The position numbers and the translations under genes were made by a program. From assembly GCF_010448835.1 (NCBI RefSeq), contig NZ_CP048409.1:2984001-3048000 (forward strand): a stretch of DNA of 64,000 nt, in the 5' to 3' direction. Positions 35,313-45,054 of the stretch are shown here, piece after piece (positions within the stretch are counted from its first letter, which is position 1; every line of letters begins with the position of its first letter). The DNA comes from Draconibacterium halophilum. Its GTDB lineage: Bacteria; Bacteroidota; Bacteroidia; Bacteroidales; Prolixibacteraceae. The notes under the pieces are model-generated. The model saw nothing but the letters and a program-made list of their open reading frames with translations, searched no databases and was not told the DNA's origin.

Positions 35313-37175
35313 ATGCTGAGAACCTCTGCCTTAATAATTCTGCTGATTATTATTAAAGCCTCCCTGAACTTAAACGGGAACACAAATAATAAGCAACAGC
35401 AGATTATTCCAACCGATAAAAACGGTCTCACAATATACTTCGCTAATTGTTTAGAGCACCAGAAAAGAAATACTGAAATCGGGAAGAAAAATATTCAGTG
35501 GTTAATTACTAACAGAACAAAATATTTCAACACCGACAATGTTTTCTCTAAAACCACTTTTTACTGTGAAATGTCCAGCAACAATAACGCGATTGAGAAA
35601 CATGACCTAACTAACTTATACCTTGATTCCGCTTTGCAGATTTTACCCGCTAAGCTTTTCCCTGAGCTAAATTTCAAAATATTAGAGTACGGTGAGCAAA
35701 TGGCAAGGCGTAACCGTACTTATGCAGTGCAAATTAGCTATCTGAAACGCATGTATAATTCAGGATTACTACCAAAGACATCCAAAAAGCTGGCAGACAT
35801 TTTACTGGATATTGCTGAGTATTCGTGGAACATGCATAAGTACGACCAATCAACGGAATACTGTAAAAAGGTTCTTCCTGTTATCCAGGCTCAATCTTAT
35901 TGGGAAGGTAAAATACGTGCCTTGCTACTTATGTATCATAATTCACATTTCAGCACCAACGACACAACATGGCACAGTTATCTTGATCAAGCCCTTAAAA
36001 TTGCAGAACAGTCAGGAGATTCTACTCAACTAAGTAAAGTCTATTACACTATTGGTTATTCCCATTATCGCGAAAACGAGCATATTAAAGCAATCGACTA
36101 TTACAAAAAGTCACGATCATTTGAAAGGATAAAAGGGAGTCCGGCAGAGTTAACTACTGCCATTATGCAAAAACTAAGCTATTCGATAGCAGACAGTGTG
36201 GAAGCTGTAAACAAAACTTCAGCATATATTATTGAACAAGGCAAAAAAAACAATTTATACAATGTTTTGGGTAATGCCTACCGGAGCAGAGCGTGGTATT
36301 TTGCCAAAATCGGCCAAAAAGATTCGGCTAGTAATTATTTAAAGAAAGCCTTTGATCATCGTCAATCGTTTAACGATAAAAAAGATGCATCGCCAGGTTT
36401 TTACTATTATTTGTATGAAGTCGCGATGCTGATCCCTGACTTTGAGCTGGCCTTAAAATATCTCAATCTTTCGGCTGCTCAAACCAGGCAAATTAGCATG
36501 AAAACCAATGCTAAGGAGCTGGGAGCTGCACGTGCTGACCTTGATTATCTATTGCAACGCGAACGTATTGATCGACTTACATTAGAGAATAATTTAGAAC
36601 ACGAGAAAACAAAAAAACAAAAAGTTATAATTTTTGCTGTATTAAGTATATCGTTTTTAGGATTAGTTTTTCTGTTCATTGTTCGTAGAAATCACAAAAA
36701 ACTAAACTCCACATACTACGAATTGGTGAAAAAGAACAAAGAACTGGACAAAGTCAATCAGCAACTCAGAAAAGCAGAATACAACTCTAAACAGAACGGG
36801 AACAATCACTCAAACGGGAAATCGATAAAAGATGAAGATGTGCTATACAGGAATTTAAAAATACTTTTTGAGGAGGATAAAATATACAAAGATCCGCACC
36901 TTTCTATCCGAAAACTTGCAGATCATCTTGGTACCAATACAACTTATCTCTCAATGGTAATAAATCATCGCTTTGAAGAATCTTTTAAAACTATACTTAA
37001 TAAATATCGGGTAAACGAGGCACGATTAATTCTTGAAACCAAACAATATGCCAACTTAACGATTGAAGGTATTGCTGAAAAAGTGGGTTACCATTCGCGC
37101 TCTACGTTTTACAACGCGTTTAAAGAAATTACCGGTCTAACTCCAACTCAGTACCTTAATAATATTGTAAATTAG
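35313..37175 (+). CDS. Membrane-bound TPR sensor with AraC-type DNA-binding domain
   Basis: A 620-residue protein. An N-terminal signal or anchor (~5-20) leads into periplasmic TPR-like helices (~150-420: e.g. YYTIGYSHYRENEHIKAIDYYKKS, split by loops). A membrane helix spans ~438-457 (IIFAVLSISFLGLVFLF) and is followed by a coiled coil and an AraC-family HTH (~530-615: LRKLADHLG-like IRKLADHLGTNTTYLS, and IAEKVGYHSRSTFYNAFKEITG). It senses outside the membrane and binds DNA directly inside. Target genes are unknown. The gene at 37343 is convergent. Confidence 0.88.
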   Translation: MLRTSALIILLIIIKASLNLNGNTNNKQQQIIPTDKNGLTIYFANCLEHQKRNTEIGKKNIQWLITNRTKYFNTDNVFSKTTFYCEMSSNNNAIEKHDLTNLYLDSALQILPAKLFPELNFKILEYGEQMARRNRTYAVQISYLKRMYNSGLLPKTSKKLADILLDIAEYSWNMHKYDQSTEYCKKVLPVIQAQSYWEGKIRALLLMYHNSHFSTNDTTWHSYLDQALKIAEQSGDSTQLSKVYYTIGYSHYRENEHIKAIDYYKKSRSFERIKGSPAELTTAIMQKLSYSIADSVEAVNKTSAYIIEQGKKNNLYNVLGNAYRSRAWYFAKIGQKDSASNYLKKAFDHRQSFNDKKDASPGFYYYLYEVAMLIPDFELALKYLNLSAAQTRQISMKTNAKELGAARADLDYLLQRERIDRLTLENNLEHEKTKKQKVIIFAVLSISFLGLVFLFIVRRNHKKLNSTYYELVKKNKELDKVNQQLRKAEYNSKQNGNNHSNGKSIKDEDVLYRNLKILFEEDKIYKDPHLSIRKLADHLGTNTTYLSMVINHRFEESFKTILNKYRVNEARLILETKQYANLTIEGIAEKVGYHSRSTFYNAFKEITGLTPTQYLNNIVN

Positions 37176-37269
37176 AATCAGTCGTGAAATTACACTTAAC
37201 AATAAATGGCGAGAAATACAATTACCGAAGGTGTTTGCACAATAAAAACCAAGAAGGATTAAAACTAGA

Positions 37270-37309
37270 AAAGGACGTCATCAGTTATTATATACGGATG
37301 ACATCCTTT
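37270..37309. terminator. Hairpin between convergent regulator and S46 genes
   Basis: A 13-bp stem (37270-37282 with 37297-37309, one G-U pair) sits between two converging genes. Its T tracts are short, so it is a probable rather than certain terminator. Confidence 0.6.
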
Positions 37310-37342
37310 CCCTCAACCTTCGAGTTTCAGCCAGCCTGCTTG

Positions 37343-39490
37343 CTAGTCAACAATCTCCATTTCATCCAACAAATAACCGGCACCGGCAAATTTATCGATG
37401 ATGAAAAGTGCATATCGGATGTCTAGCGAAATATTACGGCACACTTCCGGATCGTACATAATATCGCTCATGGTTCCTTCCCAGCAGCGATCGAAATTTA
37501 CGCCAATTAGCTCTCCGTTACCGTTTACCACCGGACTTCCTGAGTTGCCTCCGGTGGTGTGGTTAGAGGCCGTAAAACACACCGGTACTGTGCCATCCAC
37601 TTCGTACCTGCCAAAATCACTATTCCTGTATAATTCCTTTAAACGCTCAGGCACGTCGTAATCATAAATCGCGGGATTATCCTTTTCCATAATGCCTGTA
37701 AGCGTTGTGTAGTACTTGTATTCAACACCATCAGTTGGCTCGTAACCTTCAACTTTTCCGTAGCCTACACGCAAGGTAAGGTTGGCATCAGGATAAAAAG
37801 CCTGCCCCTTTTTCATCTCCATCAATCCGGCCATGTATACTTTCATATTTTCATCAATGGATTTGTTGATCTTTCGCACCTCCGAAATAATATCTTTTTC
37901 GTAAATAAAATTCAGTTTGTTGAACAGTTCAATAACAGGGTCTTTGCGCAGTTTTATCAGTTGTTTCTCTGATCCGTTTTCAAGCAGATCCTCCAGCTTT
38001 TCGCGATCGGTTAAAACAGATTTCCGGTAAACCTTTTTAATGAGTTTTTCCTGATCGTACTTATTTATTGTTTCCACCACATCAGCAGGTAAAAACGATG
38101 CATCAAGACCATTTATCAACTCGGGCATTAAGGCGGCAAACAAAGCTTCGTCGGTTGGCTGATTAAAATCTTTATAAAAGCCGGAAAGCCTTTTCAGCAT
38201 AGCCGAACGCATGCTTTCCGCTCTTTCAGTCTGGCCGTTCTCAATATTGTTAATGATAGAATTTAGGGTGCGTGCCTGCCCGAACACCTCAACTCCACGC
38301 AGCACTATTTCCCGGTAATAATCGTATGCTTTTATGTAGTGTGCATAGTCGGAATACAGCTCGTCAAATGCAACAAAAACTTCTTTGTATTTGTTATCCC
38401 AGGTATTGTTTTGCTGTGCCCACTTTTTGAATTCTTCTTCGTAGGCCAGCTTCTTATTAATAGCATCCAAACGTTTTAATCCTTTAATTTCACCCTGCCA
38501 TTTTTTCCATGCGTTGCTTATCGATTGGTATTTTGCAGCATACTGAATACGAATTTTCGGATCCGATTTCATATCGTTTCCAATAATATCCAGTTTTTTA
38601 TCGCGCAACATAATGCGGTCCGGATCGCGCTGGTTCATGGTTATATCAACCGCTTGGTGTGGCCAGTATTGCATGGTAGATCCGGGATTACCAAAGACCA
38701 TTGTAAAATCGCCGGGCTGAATTCCTTTCATCGAAACCGGAAATGATTTCTTTGGTTTAAATGGTACGTTGTCAGGCGAATATTCTGCCGGCTCGTTGTT
38801 CTCATCAGCATAAATTCTGAAAAGTGAAAAATCGCCGGTGTGCCGTGGCCACATCCAGTTATCAGTATCGCCGCCAAATTTTCCGATGGCCGATGGTGGT
38901 GCTCCAACCAGGCGTACATCTTTATAAACCTTGTAAACATACAGGAAATACTGGTTCCCATAAAAAAGCGGTTTTACCGAAGCAGTGTATTTTCCCTCTT
39001 TTTTGGCTTCCTTAATTATCCGGCCGGTATTTTCTTTAATCTTTTTGTCCTTTTCTTCGCCTTCAATATTTTCTGTTCCATCCATTACTTTATCGGTAAC
39101 GTCTTCCATATATTCCAGAAAACTCACTGTTAAACGTTCGTTTGGCAGTTCTTCATCGCGGCTCATGGCCCAAAAACCGTTGGTCAGGTAATCGTGTTCC
39201 ACCGTACTGTGCGACTGAATCTGCCGATATCCGCAATGGTGGTTGGTAATCAACAGCCCTTCATCCGAAATCAGTTCGCCGGTACATCCGCCACCAAAAA
39301 TTACCACTGCATCTTTCATGCTCGACTGGTTCACATCATAAATATCTTCAGCAGTAAGTTTAAAACCCATTTCCTGCATTTCTGCCAGGTTGTATTTCTC
39401 CAGCAGAATAGGAATCCACATTCCTTCTTTTGCCGAAAGCTGAAACAGACTTAAACCAAGTAATAATAGCAATAAACTCTTTTTCATCAT
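37343..39490 (-). CDS. S46 family dipeptidyl-peptidase, DPP11-type
   Basis: A 715-residue protein with a signal peptide (1-20). It has a chymotrypsin-like catalytic set: His85 in NHHCGY, Asp220 in HTGDF and Ser650 in GGNSGSP. Arg668, 18 residues after the serine in VNFDRCWEG, corresponds to the arginine that marks Asp/Glu-preferring DPP11 (DPP7 has Gly there, from knowledge of the family). It should release acidic dipeptides from peptides in the periplasm. Length agrees with the family (~710-720). Confidence 0.93.
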   Translation of the reverse strand: MMKKSLLLLLLGLSLFQLSAKEGMWIPILLEKYNLAEMQEMGFKLTAEDIYDVNQSSMKDAVVIFGGGCTGELISDEGLLITNHHCGYRQIQSHSTVEHDYLTNGFWAMSRDEELPNERLTVSFLEYMEDVTDKVMDGTENIEGEEKDKKIKENTGRIIKEAKKEGKYTASVKPLFYGNQYFLYVYKVYKDVRLVGAPPSAIGKFGGDTDNWMWPRHTGDFSLFRIYADENNEPAEYSPDNVPFKPKKSFPVSMKGIQPGDFTMVFGNPGSTMQYWPHQAVDITMNQRDPDRIMLRDKKLDIIGNDMKSDPKIRIQYAAKYQSISNAWKKWQGEIKGLKRLDAINKKLAYEEEFKKWAQQNNTWDNKYKEVFVAFDELYSDYAHYIKAYDYYREIVLRGVEVFGQARTLNSIINNIENGQTERAESMRSAMLKRLSGFYKDFNQPTDEALFAALMPELINGLDASFLPADVVETINKYDQEKLIKKVYRKSVLTDREKLEDLLENGSEKQLIKLRKDPVIELFNKLNFIYEKDIISEVRKINKSIDENMKVYMAGLMEMKKGQAFYPDANLTLRVGYGKVEGYEPTDGVEYKYYTTLTGIMEKDNPAIYDYDVPERLKELYRNSDFGRYEVDGTVPVCFTASNHTTGGNSGSPVVNGNGELIGVNFDRCWEGTMSDIMYDPEVCRNISLDIRYALFIIDKFAGAGYLLDEMEIVD

Positions 39491-39671
39491 TCTTTAAAAA
39501 TTTTAAAGCGTTAAAGAGAATAAAACTGCGGAAATAAAACAATGATTAATAACATTTTGATTGGTGGATTTTTTTGAACTTTTCTTTGGCAATCCTGTTT
39601 GCATAAAGAACCAAAATGCCGGCACAATTTATAGAATTGTAAATTTGTACAACTAGCAACAGACGCTGCCT

Positions 39672-41447
39672 ATGATTGACTTTATACCGAGTATCAGCAG
39701 TATTCAACTAATAACTGCCTTTACTGCAATCGGAACATGTATCCTCTTATGGAAATTTAGAAAAGCCACCGAGGTACGCTTCCTTATTTTACTGGAAGTT
39801 TTTGTTGCTATCTGGGCTTTTAGTTACGCACTGGAATTTGGGACTCCCGTGTTGGAAGAAAAAGTTTTCTATTCGCAAATGTCGTATTTGGGCATCGCGT
39901 TTATCCCGGTTTCATACTTCTTTTTTACCACTGCTTTTAGTCAGAAATTTCGTTTGGTAAATAAACGTAATATCCTTATCACGCTTATTATTCCGATAAT
40001 TACGCTGGTTCTGGTATTTACCAACGACAAACACGGGCTGATATGGAAAAATTACAGTCTAAACAGCAGTACCAACATACTGCATTACCAACATGGTATT
40101 TGGTTTTGGATTTTCGATATCTATACGTTTACGCTAATCGCGTGGGGGATTTTTAACCTGATTAGTTCGATTTCGACCTTTACCCGTTTTTACCAAAAAC
40201 AAATTCGCTTATTAATCATTGCCTCTCTTATTCCGGTAATTGCCAACCTGATGTACATTTTTAATATCAATCCGGTGCCGGGTTTCGATTGGACCACCGT
40301 TTCGTTTGTTGTAACAGGATTAATAATTGCGTTTGGTATATTCCGCTATAAAATCTTCGAGCTCATTCCTCTTGCCCGCGAGAAATTACTGACGACCATG
40401 AATGAAGGTGTTTTGGTAATAAATACAAATGGAATTATTGAAGAAGTTAATCCGGCACTGATAAAAATTTTTAATCTTAATGAAAAGACTATCATTCACT
40501 CAAATTTCATAAAAACATTTAAAAATTATCCGGATATTATTGAGCTTCTTAAGTCGGTTGATGATCGGTTTACCGACTTTGAGCTGCAGAATAAAAACCA
40601 AACAAACTACTTCCAGATAAGGATTTCGGCACTTTACGACCAGCTGGGGAAATATAACGGGAAATTGATGGTTTTAAGTGACGTTTCTTCAATTCGCCTG
40701 GCAAAAATTCAGCTAACAGAAAAGAACAAACAACTAAAAGAACAGAACCAACGCAATGAAAAACTAATCGATGACCTGGATGCTTATGCACATACCCTGG
40801 CGCACGATCTGAAAAATTCTTTGGGACTGATCCACTCATCAAGCGATATTATTATTGAGGCGATACAAGATGGCGATATGGATACTGTTAACGAATTTTC
40901 AAAAATAGTAAAGGAATCAGCAGCAAAAACCATTAGTGTCACCAACGAATTATTAAAAATGGCTACTGCTGGTCATGAAAATGTTGAAACAGTACCGGTT
41001 GAAATGGACGAAATTTATCAATCGGCATCTAATCAAATTTCGGATATGATTACCGAGTACAATGCAAAAATAGAAGTGACGGGAAACTGGATTAATTCGC
41101 AGGCCTATGCACCGTGGGTAGAAGAAATTTGGATAAACCTGTTATCAAATGCCATGAAATACGGAGGAGTTCCACCGGTAATAAAAGTTGGCTGCGAGCT
41201 AACCGGAAACGGAATGGTGAAATACTGGATAAAAGACAATGGCGATGGTATCCCCAAAGATCAACACCAAAAGATATTCAGAAAACACACCCGTTTGCAA
41301 CCCGCCAAAGCAAGCGGTCACGGACTAGGGCTATCAATTGTAAAACGTATTATTGAAAAGCTTGGAGGCAAAGTTGTCGTTGAAAGTACCGGTAAAAAGG
41401 GTGAAGGAGCATTGTTCTCTTTTAAGCTTCCTGTCGGTAAAGTATAG
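39672..41447 (+). CDS. 7TM sensor histidine kinase
   Basis: A 591-residue protein. Seven membrane helices (~8-225) form an N-terminal 7TM sensor domain. A PAS domain follows (~235-345: MNEGVLVINTNGIIEEVNPAL), then a coiled coil, HisKA with His378 in TLAHDLKNS, and HATPase with DNGDGIPKDQHQ and GLGLSIVKR. It is an inner-membrane sensor kinase. No response regulator is adjacent. TAAATTTG at 39640-39647 is a probable -7 element. Confidence 0.9.
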   Translation: MIDFIPSISSIQLITAFTAIGTCILLWKFRKATEVRFLILLEVFVAIWAFSYALEFGTPVLEEKVFYSQMSYLGIAFIPVSYFFFTTAFSQKFRLVNKRNILITLIIPIITLVLVFTNDKHGLIWKNYSLNSSTNILHYQHGIWFWIFDIYTFTLIAWGIFNLISSISTFTRFYQKQIRLLIIASLIPVIANLMYIFNINPVPGFDWTTVSFVVTGLIIAFGIFRYKIFELIPLAREKLLTTMNEGVLVINTNGIIEEVNPALIKIFNLNEKTIIHSNFIKTFKNYPDIIELLKSVDDRFTDFELQNKNQTNYFQIRISALYDQLGKYNGKLMVLSDVSSIRLAKIQLTEKNKQLKEQNQRNEKLIDDLDAYAHTLAHDLKNSLGLIHSSSDIIIEAIQDGDMDTVNEFSKIVKESAAKTISVTNELLKMATAGHENVETVPVEMDEIYQSASNQISDMITEYNAKIEVTGNWINSQAYAPWVEEIWINLLSNAMKYGGVPPVIKVGCELTGNGMVKYWIKDNGDGIPKDQHQKIFRKHTRLQPAKASGHGLGLSIVKRIIEKLGGKVVVESTGKKGEGALFSFKLPVGKV

Positions 41448-41531
41448 TTACGAATTAAGATTTAAACACCGTAATAGTAGTGCTTTGGCAAATCGGCAAA
41501 GTAAACTCGGCCAGGCTCTTCCTCTTATCGA

Positions 41532-42662
41532 TTATTTAGCCGATTTAATGTGCCGTGCAAATTGCGCAGCAGCATTCTCAAGGTACTTTTCTGCGTTTTT
41601 AATGGAATCATCAACATCAATGGCCTGTTGCATTATTTCAGCAAGAAAATCGATTTGGTGTGCTTTTCCTTGCTGTTCACTCAATTCGCTTACCCCGCAA
41701 AAGACTGCCAATTTTTGGTTGGTTCTTGAATCGAGCACTCCTTTTATTACTTTTCCTGAAAATGTTTGCGCATCTAATTTCCCTTCTCCCGTAATAATCC
41801 AGTCGGCGTTTTTTACCTGCTCATGAAAATCAGCAATTGATTTTATAAGTTCTGTGCCCGATTTTAAATGCGCATTCAAAAATAAAACACAGCCTGCTCC
41901 CAGTCCACCGGCAGCACCTGCTCCTGCAATATTTTGCAGGTTCTTTCCAAATTGCTTTTCAACTTTGTCGTTAAAATTTCTAAGGCCGGCATCCAATTCT
42001 TCTACCATCCGTGTTGATGCTCCTTTTTGTGGTGCATAAATGTGTGCTGCACCATTTGGCCCGAATAAGGGATTATCCACATCGCAGGCCACTTCAAATT
42101 TGATATTCTTTAATTCTGAATTTGCCAAATTAGTGTTGATAGTTGAAAGTTGGTTTAAATCCTTCCCCTGCCCTTTTAGCTCCTTGTTTTCATTATCGAA
42201 GAAACGAAAGCCAAGAGCGCGCGCCATTCCCATTCCGGCATCGTTGGTTGAGCTTCCGCCAATGCCTAAAAGAATGTGTTTTGCGCCTCGTTTTATGGCA
42301 TCCAATATTAATTCGCCGGTTCCAAAAGTTGAGGTTTCCAACGGATTCAACTCTTCGTTTTTCAGTAAGCGAATTCCCGATGCTTCGGCCATTTCGATAA
42401 AAGCCAGCTTTTCTTTTTCGGCATATAAATAATTGGCATGAATTGGTTGCATTAACGGATCGTTAACCTCCAGGGAAATTAATTCTCCACCTATATAAAA
42501 CTGAAGTGCATCAACCGTTCCATCGCCACCATCGGCAAGCGGCAACTTAACGATAGTCACATTTTTGAAGTGCTTTTTAATGCCACGTTCAACGGCATTG
42601 CAAAACTCAATTCCGGTTAACGATCCTTTAAATTTGTCGGGTGCGATTACGATCTTCTTCAT
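41532..42662 (-). CDS. glxK: Glycerate kinase (GlxK/GarK family)
   Basis: A 376-residue kinase of the glycerate kinase type 1 family: IAPDKFKGSLTGIEFCNAVERG at the start, PLADGGDGTVDAL, GIGGSSTNDAGMGMARALG, and late ITGEGKLDAQTFSGKV. It phosphorylates glycerate to 2-phosphoglycerate (the usual product of this family). The upstream gene is separated by a terminator, so it probably has its own promoter. Length and motifs are complete. Confidence 0.95.
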   Translation of the reverse strand: MKKIVIAPDKFKGSLTGIEFCNAVERGIKKHFKNVTIVKLPLADGGDGTVDALQFYIGGELISLEVNDPLMQPIHANYLYAEKEKLAFIEMAEASGIRLLKNEELNPLETSTFGTGELILDAIKRGAKHILLGIGGSSTNDAGMGMARALGFRFFDNENKELKGQGKDLNQLSTINTNLANSELKNIKFEVACDVDNPLFGPNGAAHIYAPQKGASTRMVEELDAGLRNFNDKVEKQFGKNLQNIAGAGAAGGLGAGCVLFLNAHLKSGTELIKSIADFHEQVKNADWIITGEGKLDAQTFSGKVIKGVLDSRTNQKLAVFCGVSELSEQQGKAHQIDFLAEIMQQAIDVDDSIKNAEKYLENAAAQFARHIKSAK

Positions 42663-42705
42663 TTGCCTAAAAATAAGAATATTTCTATAGGAGTTGGCAC
42701 TTCAT

Positions 42706-42740
42706 AAAAAACGGGAAGCTAATTTTAACTTCCCGTTTTC
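42706..42740 (-). terminator. Terminator of the ApbE-like/DUF6807/Gfo operon
   Basis: An 11-bp stem (42708-42718 with 42729-42739) has a T-rich tail on the minus strand, just after the oxidoreductase stop at 42781. Confidence 0.85.
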
Positions 42741-42780
42741 CATCGCACAAAACTATTTTCGGCAATTCAACATCCTACTT

Positions 42781-44091
42781 TTAAACTTTAGGTAATTGCC
42801 AGTTTTTACTATAATTCAACCCCATAAGATCGTTAGCTGCTGTTTCATTAAAAGTCTTCGAAGCGTTATTCCAGTTAATTCGCTGCCCAACACGATAGGC
42901 CATATTTCCCATCTCAGACACGATTGCTGTTTTGGCACCAATTTCTACGGGAGCATTTAATGTGCCACCTTTTCGTATACACGACAGAAGATTTTGTACA
43001 TGTTCATCGAGACCATCGCCATAATTTTTCTGTGCTTTTGCTTCAAAGAACGGACCTTTTAATTCGTTGCTATGATCGGGTAATATTTCATAGCCATTTC
43101 GTGTAACTACTAATGTCCCTTTTTGACCAACAAATGCAACTCCGTGTCCTTTTTGGTATGGGCCAATCCCCGGGTTTAAACCACATTCCCAAATCATGGT
43201 ATGTTTGGGATATTTATAAAGTGCCTGCTGAATATCCGGTGTTTCAATGGCACCCGGTTCGTGATAAAAAATACCTCCACCCGGAGAAATCGATTCAGGC
43301 ATATCGGCATCCATGGCATATAAGGCAAAATCAAGTAAGTGAACGCCCCAATCGGTCATTGCTCCGCCAGCATAATCCCACCACCAACGGAAATTATAAT
43401 GAAAACGGTTCATATTAAACGGACGTTTTGGAGCCGGTCCTAACCACATATCGTAGTCTACATAATCCGGTGCGGCTGAATCTTCCATCACCGGATAAGG
43501 CGTATCATATCCTTTGTAAATCCATGCTTTTACCAAATGAACATCGCCCAGCAATCCTGACTTTACAATTTCTGAGGCTTCAAACCAATGTTTTGAGCTG
43601 CGTTGCCACATTCCCACCTGACAATACAATTCAGGATGTTTTGCCTGGGCAGCCACCATCGCATTACATTCTTCAATACTGTGGCCCATTGGCTTTTCAA
43701 CATATACGTGTTTCCCGGCATCCAAAGCCATCATCATCATTATGGCATGCCAGTGGTCGGGTGCTCCTATAATCACTGCCTGCACATCTTTGTTATCCAA
43801 CACCTGCCTAAAATCATTGTAGGTAAGCGGCCGGGTTCCGGTCATCTTTTCTACCTCTGCAGCTCTACTATCCAAAACATTACTATCAACATCGCAGAGA
43901 GCCACACAGGCAACATTGTTTTCTTCTCGTAAAAAACTTTTCAGGTTACTAAATCCCATCGAACGACATCCGATAAGCGCCACATTAACCTGTTCGGCAG
44001 GTGATGCACAAGCATTCAAAATTCCCGGCACCACGCTAACTGCAGCTGTGGCTATTGCCGAATGTTTAATAAATTCTCTTCTATCTGTCAT
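42781..44091 (-). CDS. Gfo/Idh/MocA oxidoreductase, Tat-exported (operon with DUF6807)
   Basis: A 436-residue protein with a Tat-type leader (TDRREFIKHSAIATAAV) followed by a lipobox-like NAC. NAD(P)-binding GxGxxG region: VALIGCRSMGFSN, where the usual central Gly is changed. The family motif is kept in HVYVEKPMGHS, and PDHWHA and WWDYAGGAMTDWGVHLLD are typical of the exported sugar-oxidising branch. It should oxidise a sugar or glycoside in the periplasm with bound cofactor. It is third in a tight minus-strand operon, 39 bp after DUF6807. Confidence 0.9.
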   Translation of the reverse strand: MTDRREFIKHSAIATAAVSVVPGILNACASPAEQVNVALIGCRSMGFSNLKSFLREENNVACVALCDVDSNVLDSRAAEVEKMTGTRPLTYNDFRQVLDNKDVQAVIIGAPDHWHAIMMMMALDAGKHVYVEKPMGHSIEECNAMVAAQAKHPELYCQVGMWQRSSKHWFEASEIVKSGLLGDVHLVKAWIYKGYDTPYPVMEDSAAPDYVDYDMWLGPAPKRPFNMNRFHYNFRWWWDYAGGAMTDWGVHLLDFALYAMDADMPESISPGGGIFYHEPGAIETPDIQQALYKYPKHTMIWECGLNPGIGPYQKGHGVAFVGQKGTLVVTRNGYEILPDHSNELKGPFFEAKAQKNYGDGLDEHVQNLLSCIRKGGTLNAPVEIGAKTAIVSEMGNMAYRVGQRINWNNASKTFNETAANDLMGLNYSKNWQLPKV

Positions 44092-44130
44092 TTTGTTTCA
44101 AATTTTATTGGTTCGATCGAGCAAGTGTAA

Positions 44131-45054
44131 TTATTGGTCAATTAATTTTGAGATTCTTTTCGATTTTAATTTCCCGGAATAAACAATAAGTGAATACTTT
44201 AAAACCAGTGGTTCGGTGGTTGACAACTCAACCGGTTCCGATCCGGGCCAGGCAATATTTTGCATACTATTCTTTTCGCGTAGAATTAAATTCTGCGGAT
44301 AACCAGGATTATCCTTGTTATCGATAATTGCAATTCCTGCCTTTGAATTTCCTTTACCCAACGATCCTGAAATATTTACAAAACCTTCCGATTCAACGGC
44401 AGTATTTTTGGCTTCAATATTTCCACTCTCTCCCGTAAACTGAACATCATCGGGCAAAATCATGCGAACGGAAAAACCACCATAGCCCTTTTCATCTTCA
44501 GAGCCTCCTATGCGTAAATTTTCTTCCAGCGCTAATAGACTGATTTCGAAATCTATTCTTCGATTTTTTAAACTACTTTCGTGTACATGAATGGAAACAT
44601 TCTCACGAATATAAGGCTTCTGTTCGCCATTCTTTTTCCACTTGTCGGACGACCAAAGCACCTCGCTTTTTAACCATATAGTTTTATCCGGATCTTTAAT
44701 AAATTCTATTTCAGTAATTTCCTGTTCAAAATCTTCTATCTCCCACGGATCGCCAATGCGTTTATCGCCAATCCAAACCTGATGCCAGGCCCAAAAAACA
44801 CCGCGATGATGCAAATGATCGGCCGGAAAATCTTCAGTAAGTACTTTCCCGTTTAGCCCCCACAAAGGATGAATATAGTTGCAACGTTCGTAAGCACCGT
44901 CTTTATTCAAGGGTTTCATTTGATAGAACAAAACGTTGGAAGAACCATCAACAATTTTAATTCCATCGCTTTGTTTTTTCATGGTCAACTGCCCCCACAA
45001 CAATCCATTGCTAAACAGTACAAAGAACAACAATAATGCAAACAATCTTTTCAT
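44131..45054 (-). CDS. DUF6807 (PmoA-like) family exported protein
   Basis: A 307-residue protein with a signal peptide (~1-21). The conserved DUF6807/PmoA segment is YIHPLWGLNGKVLTEDFPADHLHHRGVFWAWHQVW (only its landmarks matter: HPLWGLNG, DFPADHLHHRG). A beta-rich body follows with RMILPDDVQF and ILREKNSMQN. The molecular role is not settled, and the name derives from a database label, not proven methane oxidation. Its start overlaps the stop of the ApbE-like gene by 4 bp. Such proteins often accompany Gfo/Idh/MocA genes in sugar loci. Confidence 0.85.
   Translation of the reverse strand: MKRLFALLLFFVLFSNGLLWGQLTMKKQSDGIKIVDGSSNVLFYQMKPLNKDGAYERCNYIHPLWGLNGKVLTEDFPADHLHHRGVFWAWHQVWIGDKRIGDPWEIEDFEQEITEIEFIKDPDKTIWLKSEVLWSSDKWKKNGEQKPYIRENVSIHVHESSLKNRRIDFEISLLALEENLRIGGSEDEKGYGGFSVRMILPDDVQFTGESGNIEAKNTAVESEGFVNISGSLGKGNSKAGIAIIDNKDNPGYPQNLILREKNSMQNIAWPGSEPVELSTTEPLVLKYSLIVYSGKLKSKRISKLIDQ

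Noticed and set aside
37184..37426. 80-residue ORF between the TPR-AraC and S46 genes
   Set aside because: It overlaps the S46 C-terminus and a terminator hairpin, has no family features and no upstream promoter.
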